DNA from: Amycolatopsis orientalis DSM 40040 = KCTC 9412
GTDB taxonomy: Bacteria > Actinomycetota > Actinomycetes > Mycobacteriales > Pseudonocardiaceae
Assembly: GCF_000478275.1 (NCBI RefSeq)
Contig: NZ_ASJB01000053.1
Location: 1 to 64,000 of the forward strand
Reading direction: 5' to 3'
DNA: 64,000 bases
This document shows positions 26,701-34,327 of this stretch, piece by piece. The position numbers and the translations under genes were made by a program. The notes below the pieces were generated by a model. It worked only from the letters and a program-made list of their open reading frames with translations, was not told the origin of the DNA and ran no database searches. Position 1 is the stretch's first letter. Each line of letters starts with the position of its first letter.

Positions 26701-29019
26701 GTGCACCCCGTTGCCCTTCGTGATCACCACGGTCACGTCGTCCGAGGTCGCCTTGCTCTTGACCACGTCGCCGGTCAGCCGCAGCGTGCCGGTCACCGGC
26801 ACCATCACCTGCGACGAACGGCCGCCGAGGGTGAAGTCCGACGACGCGCGGAACACGGTGTTCGCCAGCCCGTTCACGTCCGTGCCCGCGGGCACGGTGG
26901 TGTAGGTGATCGTGGGGTCCCACGCCACCGTGTCGTACTTTCCGTCCAGAATGGACTGTGTGCGGAAGTAGAGCGCGTCACCCTTCTTCACCGCGATCGC
27001 CGACACGTTGGCGGGGGTGAACTCGGTGTGGTCGTCCGGGCCGATGCGCTGCGCCCAGAGTTCGGTGTCCTTGGCCTGGATGGTGACACGCACACCGTCG
27101 GCTTTGGTGTACGCGGCGCGCGCGGGCGAGGGGTCCACGGTCAGTTGCACCCGGCCGTCGACGCGCACGGTGCCGTCGAACGGCGCGACCCAGCGGCGCA
27201 CCGAGTCCAGCAGCGGCGAGTTGTCGACCTGCTGGTTGAACTGGGCGGTCTGGTCACCGACGATCTCGCCGGTCACCGCGCCACCGCCGACCGGCGCCGG
27301 GGTACGGGTGGAATCCGCGCTGTAGGCGGGATTCCCGTTGGCGTCGAGGTAGCCGAACAACACGCCGCCGTTGTTGACCAGATCGGTGATGCCGTCGCCG
27401 TTGACGTCGCTGAAGAACCGGTCCGACGTGGTCGTGGTCCCCACGAAGTCCAGCTGCGCGGCGACAGCGAGGACGAACGCCTCGACACCGATCGTGCCCG
27501 ACAACGTCCGCTCGGTGGAAATACCCGGCAGGTCACGCAACTTCAGCGGTGTGTCACCGAACTTCGGCGTGCCGCCCGGCGCGGCCTGATTGGGCCGGTA
27601 GTAGACGTCGTTGTCCTTGCGGAAAACCTTGTCCGGCAGGTTGTCGCCGTTCACGTCCACCAACGCCGACAGGCCATCGGACTGGCCGGCGTTGAACCCG
27701 ACCTTCAGCCCGACGCCACCCTGCTTGACCGGCAGCCCCTGCACGTTGTAACCGGCGAACAGGTGCGCACCGAACCCGACGGAGGTGTTCGCCGAGATCG
27801 CACTCGCCTCACCCTCACGGATGTTCACGCCCAGGTCGTCATCCGGGACCGACCAACCTGCCGCCTTCGCGAACCCGGTGTAGTTGCCGTCCTTGTCCCG
27901 GACATCGTCGAAGTAGTCGAACGAGTGGGTGTTGAACAGCTTGTTGTCCTCACCGAACTGCGACACCGTCGCCAGCAGCGTCTTGGCGAACGCGCCGGCC
28001 CGGTAGTTCAGCTCGTAGGCGCGCACCAGCTGGTCGTCCAGCTTGACCTCGATCCGGCGCAGCAGGTCCGCGGTCACCTTCTTGAACCCGCCCCGGGCGT
28101 CGATCTGCACGTCCGCGCGACGTGGTTCGCCCCGGTCCCGGTCGCGCAGGAACGTCACCGAGTACTTGCCCTCGACGTCGCCGTGGCCGGTGTAGGTGAT
28201 CCGCCGCGGATACAGGTTGCTGCCCGGCACCGTCGACTTCTCGGTACCGCCGTCGTCCACCCGCGCATACCGGTAACGCATGACATTGTCGTTGGTGTCA
28301 CGGACTTCGCGGGCCGCCCAGGTCGCGATGCGGCCCTCCTTGTCGGCCAGCGTCGTATCGGGTGCCCCGCCGAACACCGTGCGCGTGCCCGCCTTGTCGG
28401 TGACCTCCCACCAGTAGTTCGCCGGTCTGTCCCCGTGGCGGACGATCCGGTCGAACCGGCTCTCCGCCCGGACGTGGAAGACCTTCTCCGCCGTCCGGGC
28501 CTGCAGCTGACCCCGATGGGCCATCGGGGTCAGCTGCTCACCGTTCAGCAGATAGGTTTCCGTCTCCAATCCGGCGTCGTACCGCGGCACACCCCAGCGG
28601 GTGTCCACCGTGATGGACGGCAGGGCAACGTCCCATCCCACCCCCAGCCAGCCGTTCGCCCCCGAGGAGTTGTAGGCCACCGACAGCTTCGGCTCCAGAC
28701 CTGCCCGGCCTTGGGGAACTTCCAGCGGATACGACAATCGCGCGTCGCCCCGGTTGTTCGCCGACGGCGGTCCGATCAGGTTCACCCCGGCTCCCGGATC
28801 GGCCGCCTTGATGTCCTTGATCTGGTTCGGATCGAAGGACGTCCCCTCCGGATGTTCCGGCGCCGTGACTGCTCCATCCGCGCCCGACCCTTGCGCCGTC
28901 CCGCGTAGCGAAGGCGGTGCCGCGCCCGGGACCGTCATCGCCACCAACGCCAGGATCAGCGCGACCACCACGGCCCGGCGGTGCTGACGAACCGGACGAG
29001 TCCATGCGAAGGCAGCCAT
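20719..29019 (-). CDS. Giant exported SpvB/RHS-repeat polymorphic toxin
   Basis: 2766 residues. ATG 29019 follows AAAGGGGGTCGGGGG; a longer frame upstream is not supported. Residues 1-37 are a signal peptide (RRAVVVALILALVAMTVPGAA). Next is a SpvB-type domain (about 75-150: GDARLSYPLEVPQGRAG, LSVAYNSSGANGWLGVGWD), then a long region with FG-GAP-like calcium loops such as DVNGDNLPD, DVNGDGITD, DLNGDRFPD, DINGDGLPD, DINGDGLAD and DVNGDGLAD. YD/RHS repeats occupy about 1600-2480, ending in the RHS core (GLYYHGARYYNPRTQLWASADP, NNPVILTDPTGK). The last 195 residues are a distinct toxin-like domain of DUF6973 type (GNAHQHALWSALLTKYFG, ELTDAHE). It resembles wall-associated contact toxins. No immunity gene follows: the next gene is convergent arsO 112 bases away. 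Confidence 0.88.
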   Translation of the reverse strand: MAAFAWTRPVRQHRRAVVVALILALVAMTVPGAAPPSLRGTAQGSGADGAVTAPEHPEGTSFDPNQIKDIKAADPGAGVNLIGPPSANNRGDARLSYPLEVPQGRAGLEPKLSVAYNSSGANGWLGVGWDVALPSITVDTRWGVPRYDAGLETETYLLNGEQLTPMAHRGQLQARTAEKVFHVRAESRFDRIVRHGDRPANYWWEVTDKAGTRTVFGGAPDTTLADKEGRIATWAAREVRDTNDNVMRYRYARVDDGGTEKSTVPGSNLYPRRITYTGHGDVEGKYSVTFLRDRDRGEPRRADVQIDARGGFKKVTADLLRRIEVKLDDQLVRAYELNYRAGAFAKTLLATVSQFGEDNKLFNTHSFDYFDDVRDKDGNYTGFAKAAGWSVPDDDLGVNIREGEASAISANTSVGFGAHLFAGYNVQGLPVKQGGVGLKVGFNAGQSDGLSALVDVNGDNLPDKVFRKDNDVYYRPNQAAPGGTPKFGDTPLKLRDLPGISTERTLSGTIGVEAFVLAVAAQLDFVGTTTTSDRFFSDVNGDGITDLVNNGGVLFGYLDANGNPAYSADSTRTPAPVGGGAVTGEIVGDQTAQFNQQVDNSPLLDSVRRWVAPFDGTVRVDGRVQLTVDPSPARAAYTKADGVRVTIQAKDTELWAQRIGPDDHTEFTPANVSAIAVKKGDALYFRTQSILDGKYDTVAWDPTITYTTVPAGTDVNGLANTVFRASSDFTLGGRSSQVMVPVTGTLRLTGDVVKSKATSDDVTVVITKGNGVHAPAEVLRKVLPAGSTGTTTIDMSLPVSQFEKMSWHIKTDSSIDVSAVSWVPKAHYTAAPGVESLVDDKGQPTLVISPPFDVDMYPADTLTAPQQTYKVTKTGKLRIRPGVKLNFGFPGPNKIAFTVKKRGGQLLGKRVVDIVNGQYGSPGQDLDVVVPVTEGDELYLDHSTTDPYLFGLVAEQSAKVTYDLTSPWPTFSPAPSAMHGSAQQGAFPQPYRGWGVIGYQANRDRATQPIKQAELAIDQSFKDSLPKEPKEADIPGFAANPRIAMPRLAIFAANPAKGGWAAQDESSWFTGTMATSSRLGADTIDIVTDADVAGDRTVMRRGVTGQVSGTLSAGPFGGTVVGGITAGSVDYVDLNGDRFPDVVGAKEIQFTDMNGALGSRRGTLGGNVRETDNLSGNVSYSAGSEAATLASALGLAAPEAGSSNNTATSGPVQPALGIGGSLGGGESDTRVDLVDINGDGLPDKVFANGDVQLNLGYSFAAKEPWPAGPINDASTRNLGVNLGFNVDNYGFAGGLSAELGTSFTNASMLDINGDGLADRVFTDGANPIKVAINTGTGFTAPTPFRGSFTDIAVDKNATLGAGVYFTFPVPTPVGTFVFNPGVNASTGIGRAEIGLRDVNGDGLADHVKSTRDNEMLVAANQTGRTNLLRAMTRPMGGRVELDYTRTGNTQAMPESRWVLSRTALSDGHPGDGADTQLTTYRYEQGTYDRLEREFRGFGKVVTEQRDPGAADALYRSTTDEYRTDSPYTTGLVARSLTADNAGRPLTETVNSYQLRDTAPGSAFAALSRVDKRFYEGADKPGKSTYTEMAYDDFGNLIRSFDAADEGVADDVETTYGYSASDPACRDRNIVGTANLVRQRGTADGAVSRHRESTMDCNTGTVRQVRQYLTDTVSANIDLEYFPDGNLKSVTKPANKTGQRYRLDYGYDTVVGVHIESIVDSFGLRSGATHNLKYGQPDRTTDQNGQQVLRGYDSVGRLDTVTGPYEIGSGKVTIDFDYHPEAAVPYATTRHLDRDATGVREDTIDTVTFSDGLKRVLQTKKDASVADNPGDTPEQVMTVSGRAKFDFLGRAVEQYHPVTEPKGSGNTTFNAAFDTVTPTRVSFDALDRPVKTVQPDEVTTTVAYGFGPDRAGVTRFETTATDGNGKQKRGYTDLREKTTAVKEFNPAGGQPVIWTSYGYDPLGQLTTVVDDKNNTTRSDYDTLGRRTVLDSPDAGRTETRFDLAGNLTVKITAGGKQVEYDYDHNRLTAVRYPTFPANNVTYTHGAPGAPDNAAGRITEIRDAAGTVTRGYGPSGETTRETRTIKIAGQADRGYTTGWRFDAFNRVLQMTYPDGEVLRYDYDTGGQVTRATGTKNGTDYLYLGRLDYDKFGQKVLQQAGNGVRTTYTYDQADRRLATLKSKTPGATEFQNLGYTYDNVGNITKLSNTVAAGGAIGGPSSQTYGYDDLYQLTSAGGQYTTKDNQQDKYTLALSYDSIHNTTTKTQHHEITGTSTQAVSLNRGGQGAASPAGGGGGSPASLGPLTVGPIEPVAGEDDTSYDYKYDYGSGKPHAPSKVGPITQAYDTNGNLTDTVNTAAGETKRRQYVWDEENRLACNQDAATATVPQTPAGCQGATVGYTYDMAGERVIKQGDGLSLYPNRGYSERNGTGFKHIFIGDSRLTTKTVAADGPENTQSYFHADHLGSSGYVTDRQGNVTEHLEYMPFGETWVEEKAGGSGTPYKFTGKELDEETGLYYHGARYYNPRTQLWASADPALAEFMSGSKAAGGITNPGNLAAYTYAHNNPVILTDPTGKSPVIDDLTRREMEIQYPTMTTRPDAGPKVMYRKFRMEKEVTPAEKAIFEQAKLSDLILMNNLSEEAQANAAGHFGDSQGFGEDATKDGAIGNAHQHALWSALLTKYFGKERAKELTDAHETTSANLGKRSAELMDLYNNHVGRNIYTELEAKLGREPSDTEVAEAVKNGVTSGRTVMMVDPDNPQSQLQWTGPKR

Positions 29020-29232
29020 GCCCCCGACCCCCTTTTGGATCGATGAATTAGGCCAACTGGTCCCGTCCGGCGACAACGACCGTCGTGCACGGGATCGAAA
29101 GGTGCTGCGGGAGCGAAAGCACGCGGCGGACAACCGTGACCTGACAGGGCATCCGGGCGAGTATCGATCTCGGCGACGGTATCGACCGTCGATGAAATCC
29201 CGATGAAACACCACTTCCGGGAATTCCTCTTG

Positions 29233-31239
29233 CTACGGGAGGGTGTTCCCTTCATCGGAACACAGGGGGATCCGGGCCAGTTCCGCCGGGCACGGGCCGG
29301 GGTGCACCACGCCGAGCCTCCGCGTCGCGCGGGTCATCGCGACATAGAGATCGTTGTGACCCAAGGGTCCGGCGGTCATGATCGCCGCCGGGTCGACGAT
29401 CAGCACCGAGTCGAACTCCACTCCTTTGGCCTCGCCGGGCGTGAGCAGGACGACCGGGTCCGTGAGGTCCGGCGGGACCGTGACCGGCAGCGCCACCGCG
29501 AGCCGGTCCCGGCGCACCGTCGGCGCGATCACCGCCAGACTGCCCCCGTCGTGGCGCGCGACGAGGCGGGCGACGACGTCGGCCAACTCAGCCGCCGTGG
29601 TGCGCGACCGCCACGGCCGCTCGCCGGTCGAGCGGACCGACCGGGGAGGCCGCGACTCAGGGTGATGCGCGGCGAACAGGTCCTCGGTGGCGGCCATGAT
29701 CTCCGCCGGGGTCCGGTAGTTGACGGTCAGCCGGGCCAGCCGCCAGCGCTCGCCGACATACGGCCGGAGCACCTCGGCCCAGCCGATCGCGCCCGCCGCG
29801 CTCCCGGTCTGGGCCAGGTCACCGACGACGGTCATCGATTTGGCCGGGCACCGGCGCATCAGCATTCTCCAGTCCATTTCGGACAGTTCCTGCGCCTCGT
29901 CGACGACCACGTGCCCGAAGGTCGCCACGGCCTCCCCGAGCACCGCGGCGGCTTCGTCCAGCAACGGGATGTCCGCGGTACTCCACGAGGTGCCGCCGGT
30001 CAGCCCGGCGATCACCCCCTCCGCGGTCAACGGCGGCCACAGCTCGTCCAGCACACCCCGGACACCGGCGTCGGCCAGCAACGCGGCCCGCAGCCCGGCC
30101 CGGTCGGTGTCGTCCAGCAGGTCGCGCGGCGCCGGGAGCTCGTCCGGATCGACCACCACGCCCGCAGCCGCCAGCGCACGCAGATCGGCCGCGCTCAGGC
30201 TGCCGTCGGCGTTACCACCGTCGATGGCCTCGCCCTCCTCGGTGAGCACGACACTTTCCATCCGGCCGGCCAGGTCCCGCGCGAGCCGGTCCACGACCTC
30301 CTTCTCGAAGAGGAGCCGCGCCTGGCGGTACGGAAGTCCCCGGCTTCTGACGGAATCCACGATGTGCCGTAAGACAGCGGGTTCCAGCGTCAGCACCTGC
30401 TGCTCGAACTCGAATTCGACGGTCTCGTCGGGGATCCGCACCCGCGCGCGCACCGCGGCCGCCACCCGGTCGGCCATTTCCGCGCGGCCCTTCTCCGCGG
30501 CGGATTCGACCCGCTCGGCCTTGCCACGCCACAGGTCCGGCACCGTCGCCGTGACCACGGTGTGCTCGCCGAGACCGGGCAGGACCTGGCCGATGTAGTC
30601 CAGGAAGACCCGGCTGGGGCCGATCACCAGCACGCCGCGTGCGCGCAGCCGCGGCCGGGTGTAGAGCAGGTAGGCCAGCCGGTGCAGGGCGACCGCGGTC
30701 TTCCCGGTACCCGGGCCGCCCTGCACGACCAGCACGCCGAGGTGCTCGTCGCGCACGATCCGGTCCTGCTCCGCTTGCAGGGTGGTGACGATCTCGTGCA
30801 TGCGCCCGGTTCGGTCCACGGACAACGCGGCCAGCAGCGCCGCCTCGCCGACCAACCGGTCTTCGCCGGTCTCCGCGTCGAGCAGTTCGTCGTCCAGCGC
30901 GAGCACTGTTCGCCCGCGGGTGGTGATCCGGCGGCGCCGCCGCACGCCCTGCGCGTCGACCGCCGTCGCGGTGTAGAACGGCCTGGCCGCCGGTGCCCGC
31001 CAGTCGAGCAGCAACGGCTCATCGCCGTCGAACAACCCGATTCGTCCGATGTGGACACGTCGGCCGTCGGTCAGGTCCAGCCGTCCGAAGCACAGCCCGT
31101 CCTCCACCGACTCCAGGCGGGCCAGTTCCCCGCGCCAGAATTCTCCTTCCCCCTCGGCCGCCTGCGCGCGCAAGGCGTCCAGCCGCCGATAAAGATCCGT
31201 CAGGTAGCGCTGCTCGATCGCGAGTTCCCCACTGCTCAT
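29233..31239 (-). CDS. helR: HelD/HelR-type superfamily 1 helicase
   Basis: 668 residues, UvrD-like. Domains: N-terminal coiled coil (1-45) that in HelD enters the RNA polymerase secondary channel, DLTDGRRVHIGRIGL, LLLDWRAPAARPFY, Walker A G174-PGTGKT (to 181), Walker B VVVDEAQELS, motif III VVGDLAQTG, motif IV NYRTP and motif VI VAMTRATRRLGVVHPG. HelD proteins remove stalled RNA polymerase from DNA; the actinobacterial HelR branch displaces rifamycins and gives tolerance. The length and the WRAP motif fit this branch. It stands upstream of the RHS toxin gene with 213 bases between. Assignment to HelR rather than another HelD class is probable, not certain. Confidence 0.75.
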   Translation of the reverse strand: MSSGELAIEQRYLTDLYRRLDALRAQAAEGEGEFWRGELARLESVEDGLCFGRLDLTDGRRVHIGRIGLFDGDEPLLLDWRAPAARPFYTATAVDAQGVRRRRRITTRGRTVLALDDELLDAETGEDRLVGEAALLAALSVDRTGRMHEIVTTLQAEQDRIVRDEHLGVLVVQGGPGTGKTAVALHRLAYLLYTRPRLRARGVLVIGPSRVFLDYIGQVLPGLGEHTVVTATVPDLWRGKAERVESAAEKGRAEMADRVAAAVRARVRIPDETVEFEFEQQVLTLEPAVLRHIVDSVRSRGLPYRQARLLFEKEVVDRLARDLAGRMESVVLTEEGEAIDGGNADGSLSAADLRALAAAGVVVDPDELPAPRDLLDDTDRAGLRAALLADAGVRGVLDELWPPLTAEGVIAGLTGGTSWSTADIPLLDEAAAVLGEAVATFGHVVVDEAQELSEMDWRMLMRRCPAKSMTVVGDLAQTGSAAGAIGWAEVLRPYVGERWRLARLTVNYRTPAEIMAATEDLFAAHHPESRPPRSVRSTGERPWRSRTTAAELADVVARLVARHDGGSLAVIAPTVRRDRLAVALPVTVPPDLTDPVVLLTPGEAKGVEFDSVLIVDPAAIMTAGPLGHNDLYVAMTRATRRLGVVHPGPCPAELARIPLCSDEGNTLP

Positions 31240-31319
31240 GCCGACGAGGATGCGGGGGAAATCCGGGAAGGAACAGTCTTGTTCTTTTCCGCGGTGTCAG
31301 CCGCCCTGCGATCGGGCGG

Positions 31320-31398
31320 GCTGAAGGGGCCTTTCCTCTCATCTCATGCGGTGAAGGGCGCTTTCCTCGCATGAGATGAGACGAAAGCGTCCTTCAGC
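31320..31398. repeat. Composite GAAGG/CCTTC hairpin repeat
   Basis: Outer arms GCTGAAGG and CCTTCAGC enclose inner arms CTCATCTCATGC (31338-31349) and GCATGAGATGAG (31369-31380), a perfect 12-bp stem. It lies directly after the P450 stop and before helR, both minus strand, and is likely a terminator. The outer part matches the element after crtU (GCTGAAGGGGCC, GCGGTGAAGGGCGCTTTCC), whereas the inner stems differ. Confidence 0.8.
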
Positions 31399-31400
31399 TC

Positions 31401-32489
31401 TCAGGAAATCCGCCGGGGCGCGAGGGTGACTTTGAGGACGTCGATCCCGACCGGGGTCCGGTGGGTGTCCAGGTCCGTGATCCGCCAAGGGTGGTCGAGC
31501 AGGGCGGTGAGGGCGATACGGGCCTCCATCCGGGCGAGGTGGGCGCCCAGGCAGAAGTGGATGCCGTGGCCGAAGGACAGGTGCGGGTTGGACTTCCGGT
31601 TCGGGTCGAAGGTGTGCGGGTCGGCGAAGACCGCGGGGTCGCGGTTGGCCGCCGTGATCATCGCGACCACCCGTTGGCCTGGTTGAAGTTCCTGACCGCC
31701 GAGGGTGGTGGGCCGGGTGACGAACCGATCCGTTCCGCCAGTGGGCGGCAGGTACCGGAGAACCTCCTCCACGGCCACGCGCATGTCGGCGGGCTTCGAT
31801 GGGGAGACAAGGCAAAGGACCGCGTTCACGAGCAGGGTTTTGGTGGTCTCGTGGCCGTTGATCAAAAGCAAGGTGCAGAAGTCGATCACCTCGTCCTCGG
31901 TGAGGTCCGACGTCATCAGGGTTCCGATGATGCCTTCCGGCCGCTCGAATTCCTCGCGGAAGTAGGCACCCATTTCCGTCAACGCCTGATGGAAGGCGGT
32001 CCGGCGGGTCTCGTCCGCGGCGAACGTGCCGAAGAACGACGTGATGGCTTCGGTCCACCGGACGAAATCCGGCCACCGCTCCGGCCGCACGCCGAGCAGG
32101 CCCGCGATCGTATGCACAGACAGCGGATAGGCCACCTCGCCGATCAAGTCGAAGGTCGACCCGGCCGAGGCGAGAAGAGCGTCGACCTTCGCCGTGATCG
32201 ACGGTTCCAATGCCGACACCGCCCGTGGGGTGAACACCTGGCTGACGATCCGGCGTAACGCATGATGCCTGGGCGGATCGGTCGCCTGCAGGCCACGCAA
32301 CAACGGGTTCGAGCTGTGCGGGATCGGTTGCGTGCTGTGGCGCAGTTCGTCGGAGGAGAACACCGCGTGATCGGTGAGCACCCTGTTCACGTCGGAGTAC
32401 CGGGTGGCCACCCAGCCGCCGAACGGCTCGTCGAACCGTAGCGGGCCGACTTCTTGTTCGTGGAAAGCGAAGATCTCCTCGATGGACAT
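31401..32489 (-). CDS. Cytochrome P450
   Basis: 362 residues, shorter than the usual 400 because the N-terminal beta region is missing. Key motifs are all present: I-helix INGHETTK (210-217), E242-V-L-R245 (ExxR), and heme loop FGHGIHFCLGAHLAR with Cys313. It is a soluble bacterial class I enzyme needing separate ferredoxin and reductase; neither is adjacent. It is third in an operon with a DUF4037 gene and an AraC regulator: only four bases separate it from the AraC stop, and GAGG precedes the ATG. Substrate unknown. Confidence 0.9.
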   Translation of the reverse strand: MSIEEIFAFHEQEVGPLRFDEPFGGWVATRYSDVNRVLTDHAVFSSDELRHSTQPIPHSSNPLLRGLQATDPPRHHALRRIVSQVFTPRAVSALEPSITAKVDALLASAGSTFDLIGEVAYPLSVHTIAGLLGVRPERWPDFVRWTEAITSFFGTFAADETRRTAFHQALTEMGAYFREEFERPEGIIGTLMTSDLTEDEVIDFCTLLLINGHETTKTLLVNAVLCLVSPSKPADMRVAVEEVLRYLPPTGGTDRFVTRPTTLGGQELQPGQRVVAMITAANRDPAVFADPHTFDPNRKSNPHLSFGHGIHFCLGAHLARMEARIALTALLDHPWRITDLDTHRTPVGIDVLKVTLAPRRIS

Positions 32490-32493
32490 AGCC

Positions 32494-33153
32494 TCAGGGT
32501 GCTATCCGCCCACGGTCCGCCGCTTGGAAAAACCGGACACACGACGACCCGACCGCGCGCCGGAACTCCGCGAGCATATGCGGCTGGTCGTAGAACCCGC
32601 TGCGGACAGCGATCTCCGCCCAGTCCGGCACCGGAGACGACCGCGCCAACGCCATCGCCCGGTGCAACCGCACCACCCGCGTGTACGCCTTGGGGCTCAA
32701 CCCGACCGCGACCAGGAACCGCCGCCGCAACTGCCGCTCGGACAACCCGACCGCGGCCGCGTGCCGGGAAACCGGCGCCCCAGGATCCGCGCGCATGGCC
32801 TGGAGCACCTGATCTATCACCCCATCGACCGGACGGGCCGGTGCCCGCAGCGCCCGTAGGCCGTCGTCGAGCCCCGAACCGGGAAACGGCATCCCCGACA
32901 AGGGCACCTCGTCCGCGGCGATCCCCAGCACCGAGGCACATGTCCCCGGCCGCAGCCGCACCCCCGTCAACGGCTCGGTCAGGCTCCCGGTCCTGGCCTC
33001 GGTCTCCGGCCCGGTCAACCACAACGAACCGTCCGCGAAGACCAGCAGGTCCACGGACGGTTGCGGTAACGCGGGCGGCAGCTCCCCGCTGCGCCGCCAT
33101 ACCCGGCTGACGCGGTCAGCCAGGTCGGCGGGCGGGGCGAAGTCGCTGGTCAC
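32494..33153 (-). CDS. AraC family transcriptional regulator
   Basis: 219 residues. The N-terminal part (PSVDLLVFADGSLWLTGPET, LRPGTCASVLGI) looks like a DUF6597-type ligand domain; the C-terminal part has the AraC double helix-turn-helix (HAAAVGLSERQLRRRFLVAVGLSPK and IAVRSGFYDQPHMLAEFRR). Its start overlaps the DUF4037 stop by ATGA and its end touches the P450 start, so it likely controls this three-gene unit. Confidence 0.85.
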   Translation of the reverse strand: MTSDFAPPADLADRVSRVWRRSGELPPALPQPSVDLLVFADGSLWLTGPETEARTGSLTEPLTGVRLRPGTCASVLGIAADEVPLSGMPFPGSGLDDGLRALRAPARPVDGVIDQVLQAMRADPGAPVSRHAAAVGLSERQLRRRFLVAVGLSPKAYTRVVRLHRAMALARSSPVPDWAEIAVRSGFYDQPHMLAEFRRAVGSSCVRFFQAADRGRIAP

Positions 33154-34223
33154 AGCCCGGGGCCCGCGATGTAGTGGCGGCGCAGATGGGCGTTCCCCCG
33201 GTCGGTCACATCGGTGCTGTCGACGTACTGGTCGATCGCTCCGACCGGAGGCAGTGCCCTGATGGCCGAGTTACTGATCGTCGCGACAAGGGCGTCGGTG
33301 AACCGGTGAGCGTCCAGAACCCGGAACGGCCGGTCGTGGAAGTACCGGACCGTCGCCTCCAGCGGCTCGGTGAGACCGAGATCGTTGTGCATCTCCGCGG
33401 CGATCTCGTAGGCGGGAGAAAGGTGCTGCTCGCGCTCTTGCCAGCTTCGCGCGGCCAGCGCGCCGGACAGATGCGGAGTCAACGCCGGGGCGCAGGGCAG
33501 CGCGGCGAAGGCTGTGCCCAGCCACTTGCTGTAGGGCGGGTACACCCGGTTCATCAACAAGCACAACTTCATCAGGTCACGGACCTGCCGCGCGGCCACC
33601 ACGGCCGAGCCCAGGTCGTCGCCGACCTCGCCGCAGCGGCCGACGAAAGGCTCTTCCTGGGACAGGCGCATCCACTGACATGCCAGGACATAGCGCCACA
33701 CGTCGTCCGGGAACCAGGCCAGGTGATCCCGGTAAGGCTCCAGCAGGCCGAGCCCGTCGTGGAAGACCGCGCCCCCGGTCAGCTCTCGCAATACTTGTGT
33801 CGGGACCGTCAACCAGGCCGAAATCGGCAGGCCGCCCTCCGGGTCGGCGCCGAGCTGCTCGCTGAAGAAGCCCCGCAGATCCAGCACGTGCACCCAATGC
33901 CGGGCCGGTGCGCCCGACGGGAAGGCGAAACGGACCGGGTAACCGCGGAACTCGGCAGGCAGCTCGCGATCGAGTACGGCGTCCAGATCGGCGCCACGGG
34001 CGTCAAAGTCTTCACGGTCAAGGAAAACCTGCATTCGCGGACCCCAGGCGTGGTCGGTGGAACGCACCGTGTCGTAGCCCTGCACCTCCGAGCCCCAGCC
34101 GAGCAGCGCCACCGAATACGGCACCTTGCCCAGCACGTTCTCCAGGATCGGCGCGACGATTTCGGTATGGAACAGCCGGGACAGCTCAAGCCCGGGCTGG
34201 AAGGATCGCGTCACGTCAGCCAC
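33150..34223 (-). CDS. DUF4037 nucleotidyltransferase-fold protein
   Basis: 357 residues. The N-terminal region contains the nucleotidyltransferase-type signature LLGWGSEVQGYD followed by RSTDHAWGPRMQVFL, where Gly-Ser and the spaced Asp residues could bind metal and nucleotide. The C-terminal half is helical (LMKLCLLMNRVYPPYSKWL). DUF4037 proteins resemble aminoglycoside-type nucleotidyltransferases, but no substrate is known. It is first in the leftward operon with AraC and P450 genes and is divergent from the nitrilase gene. Confidence 0.75.
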   Translation of the reverse strand: MADVTRSFQPGLELSRLFHTEIVAPILENVLGKVPYSVALLGWGSEVQGYDTVRSTDHAWGPRMQVFLDREDFDARGADLDAVLDRELPAEFRGYPVRFAFPSGAPARHWVHVLDLRGFFSEQLGADPEGGLPISAWLTVPTQVLRELTGGAVFHDGLGLLEPYRDHLAWFPDDVWRYVLACQWMRLSQEEPFVGRCGEVGDDLGSAVVAARQVRDLMKLCLLMNRVYPPYSKWLGTAFAALPCAPALTPHLSGALAARSWQEREQHLSPAYEIAAEMHNDLGLTEPLEATVRYFHDRPFRVLDAHRFTDALVATISNSAIRALPPVGAIDQYVDSTDVTDRGNAHLRRHYIAGPGL

Positions 34224-34327
34224 CCTGGCAGGAGTGGCCGACGACGGCCAACCGGATTTCGGCGAAGCCCGTCCTTCCTCGATCTCGGCGGCTAGGTTGG
34301 GGTACCACCCAGTCGAAGGAGCTCGTG

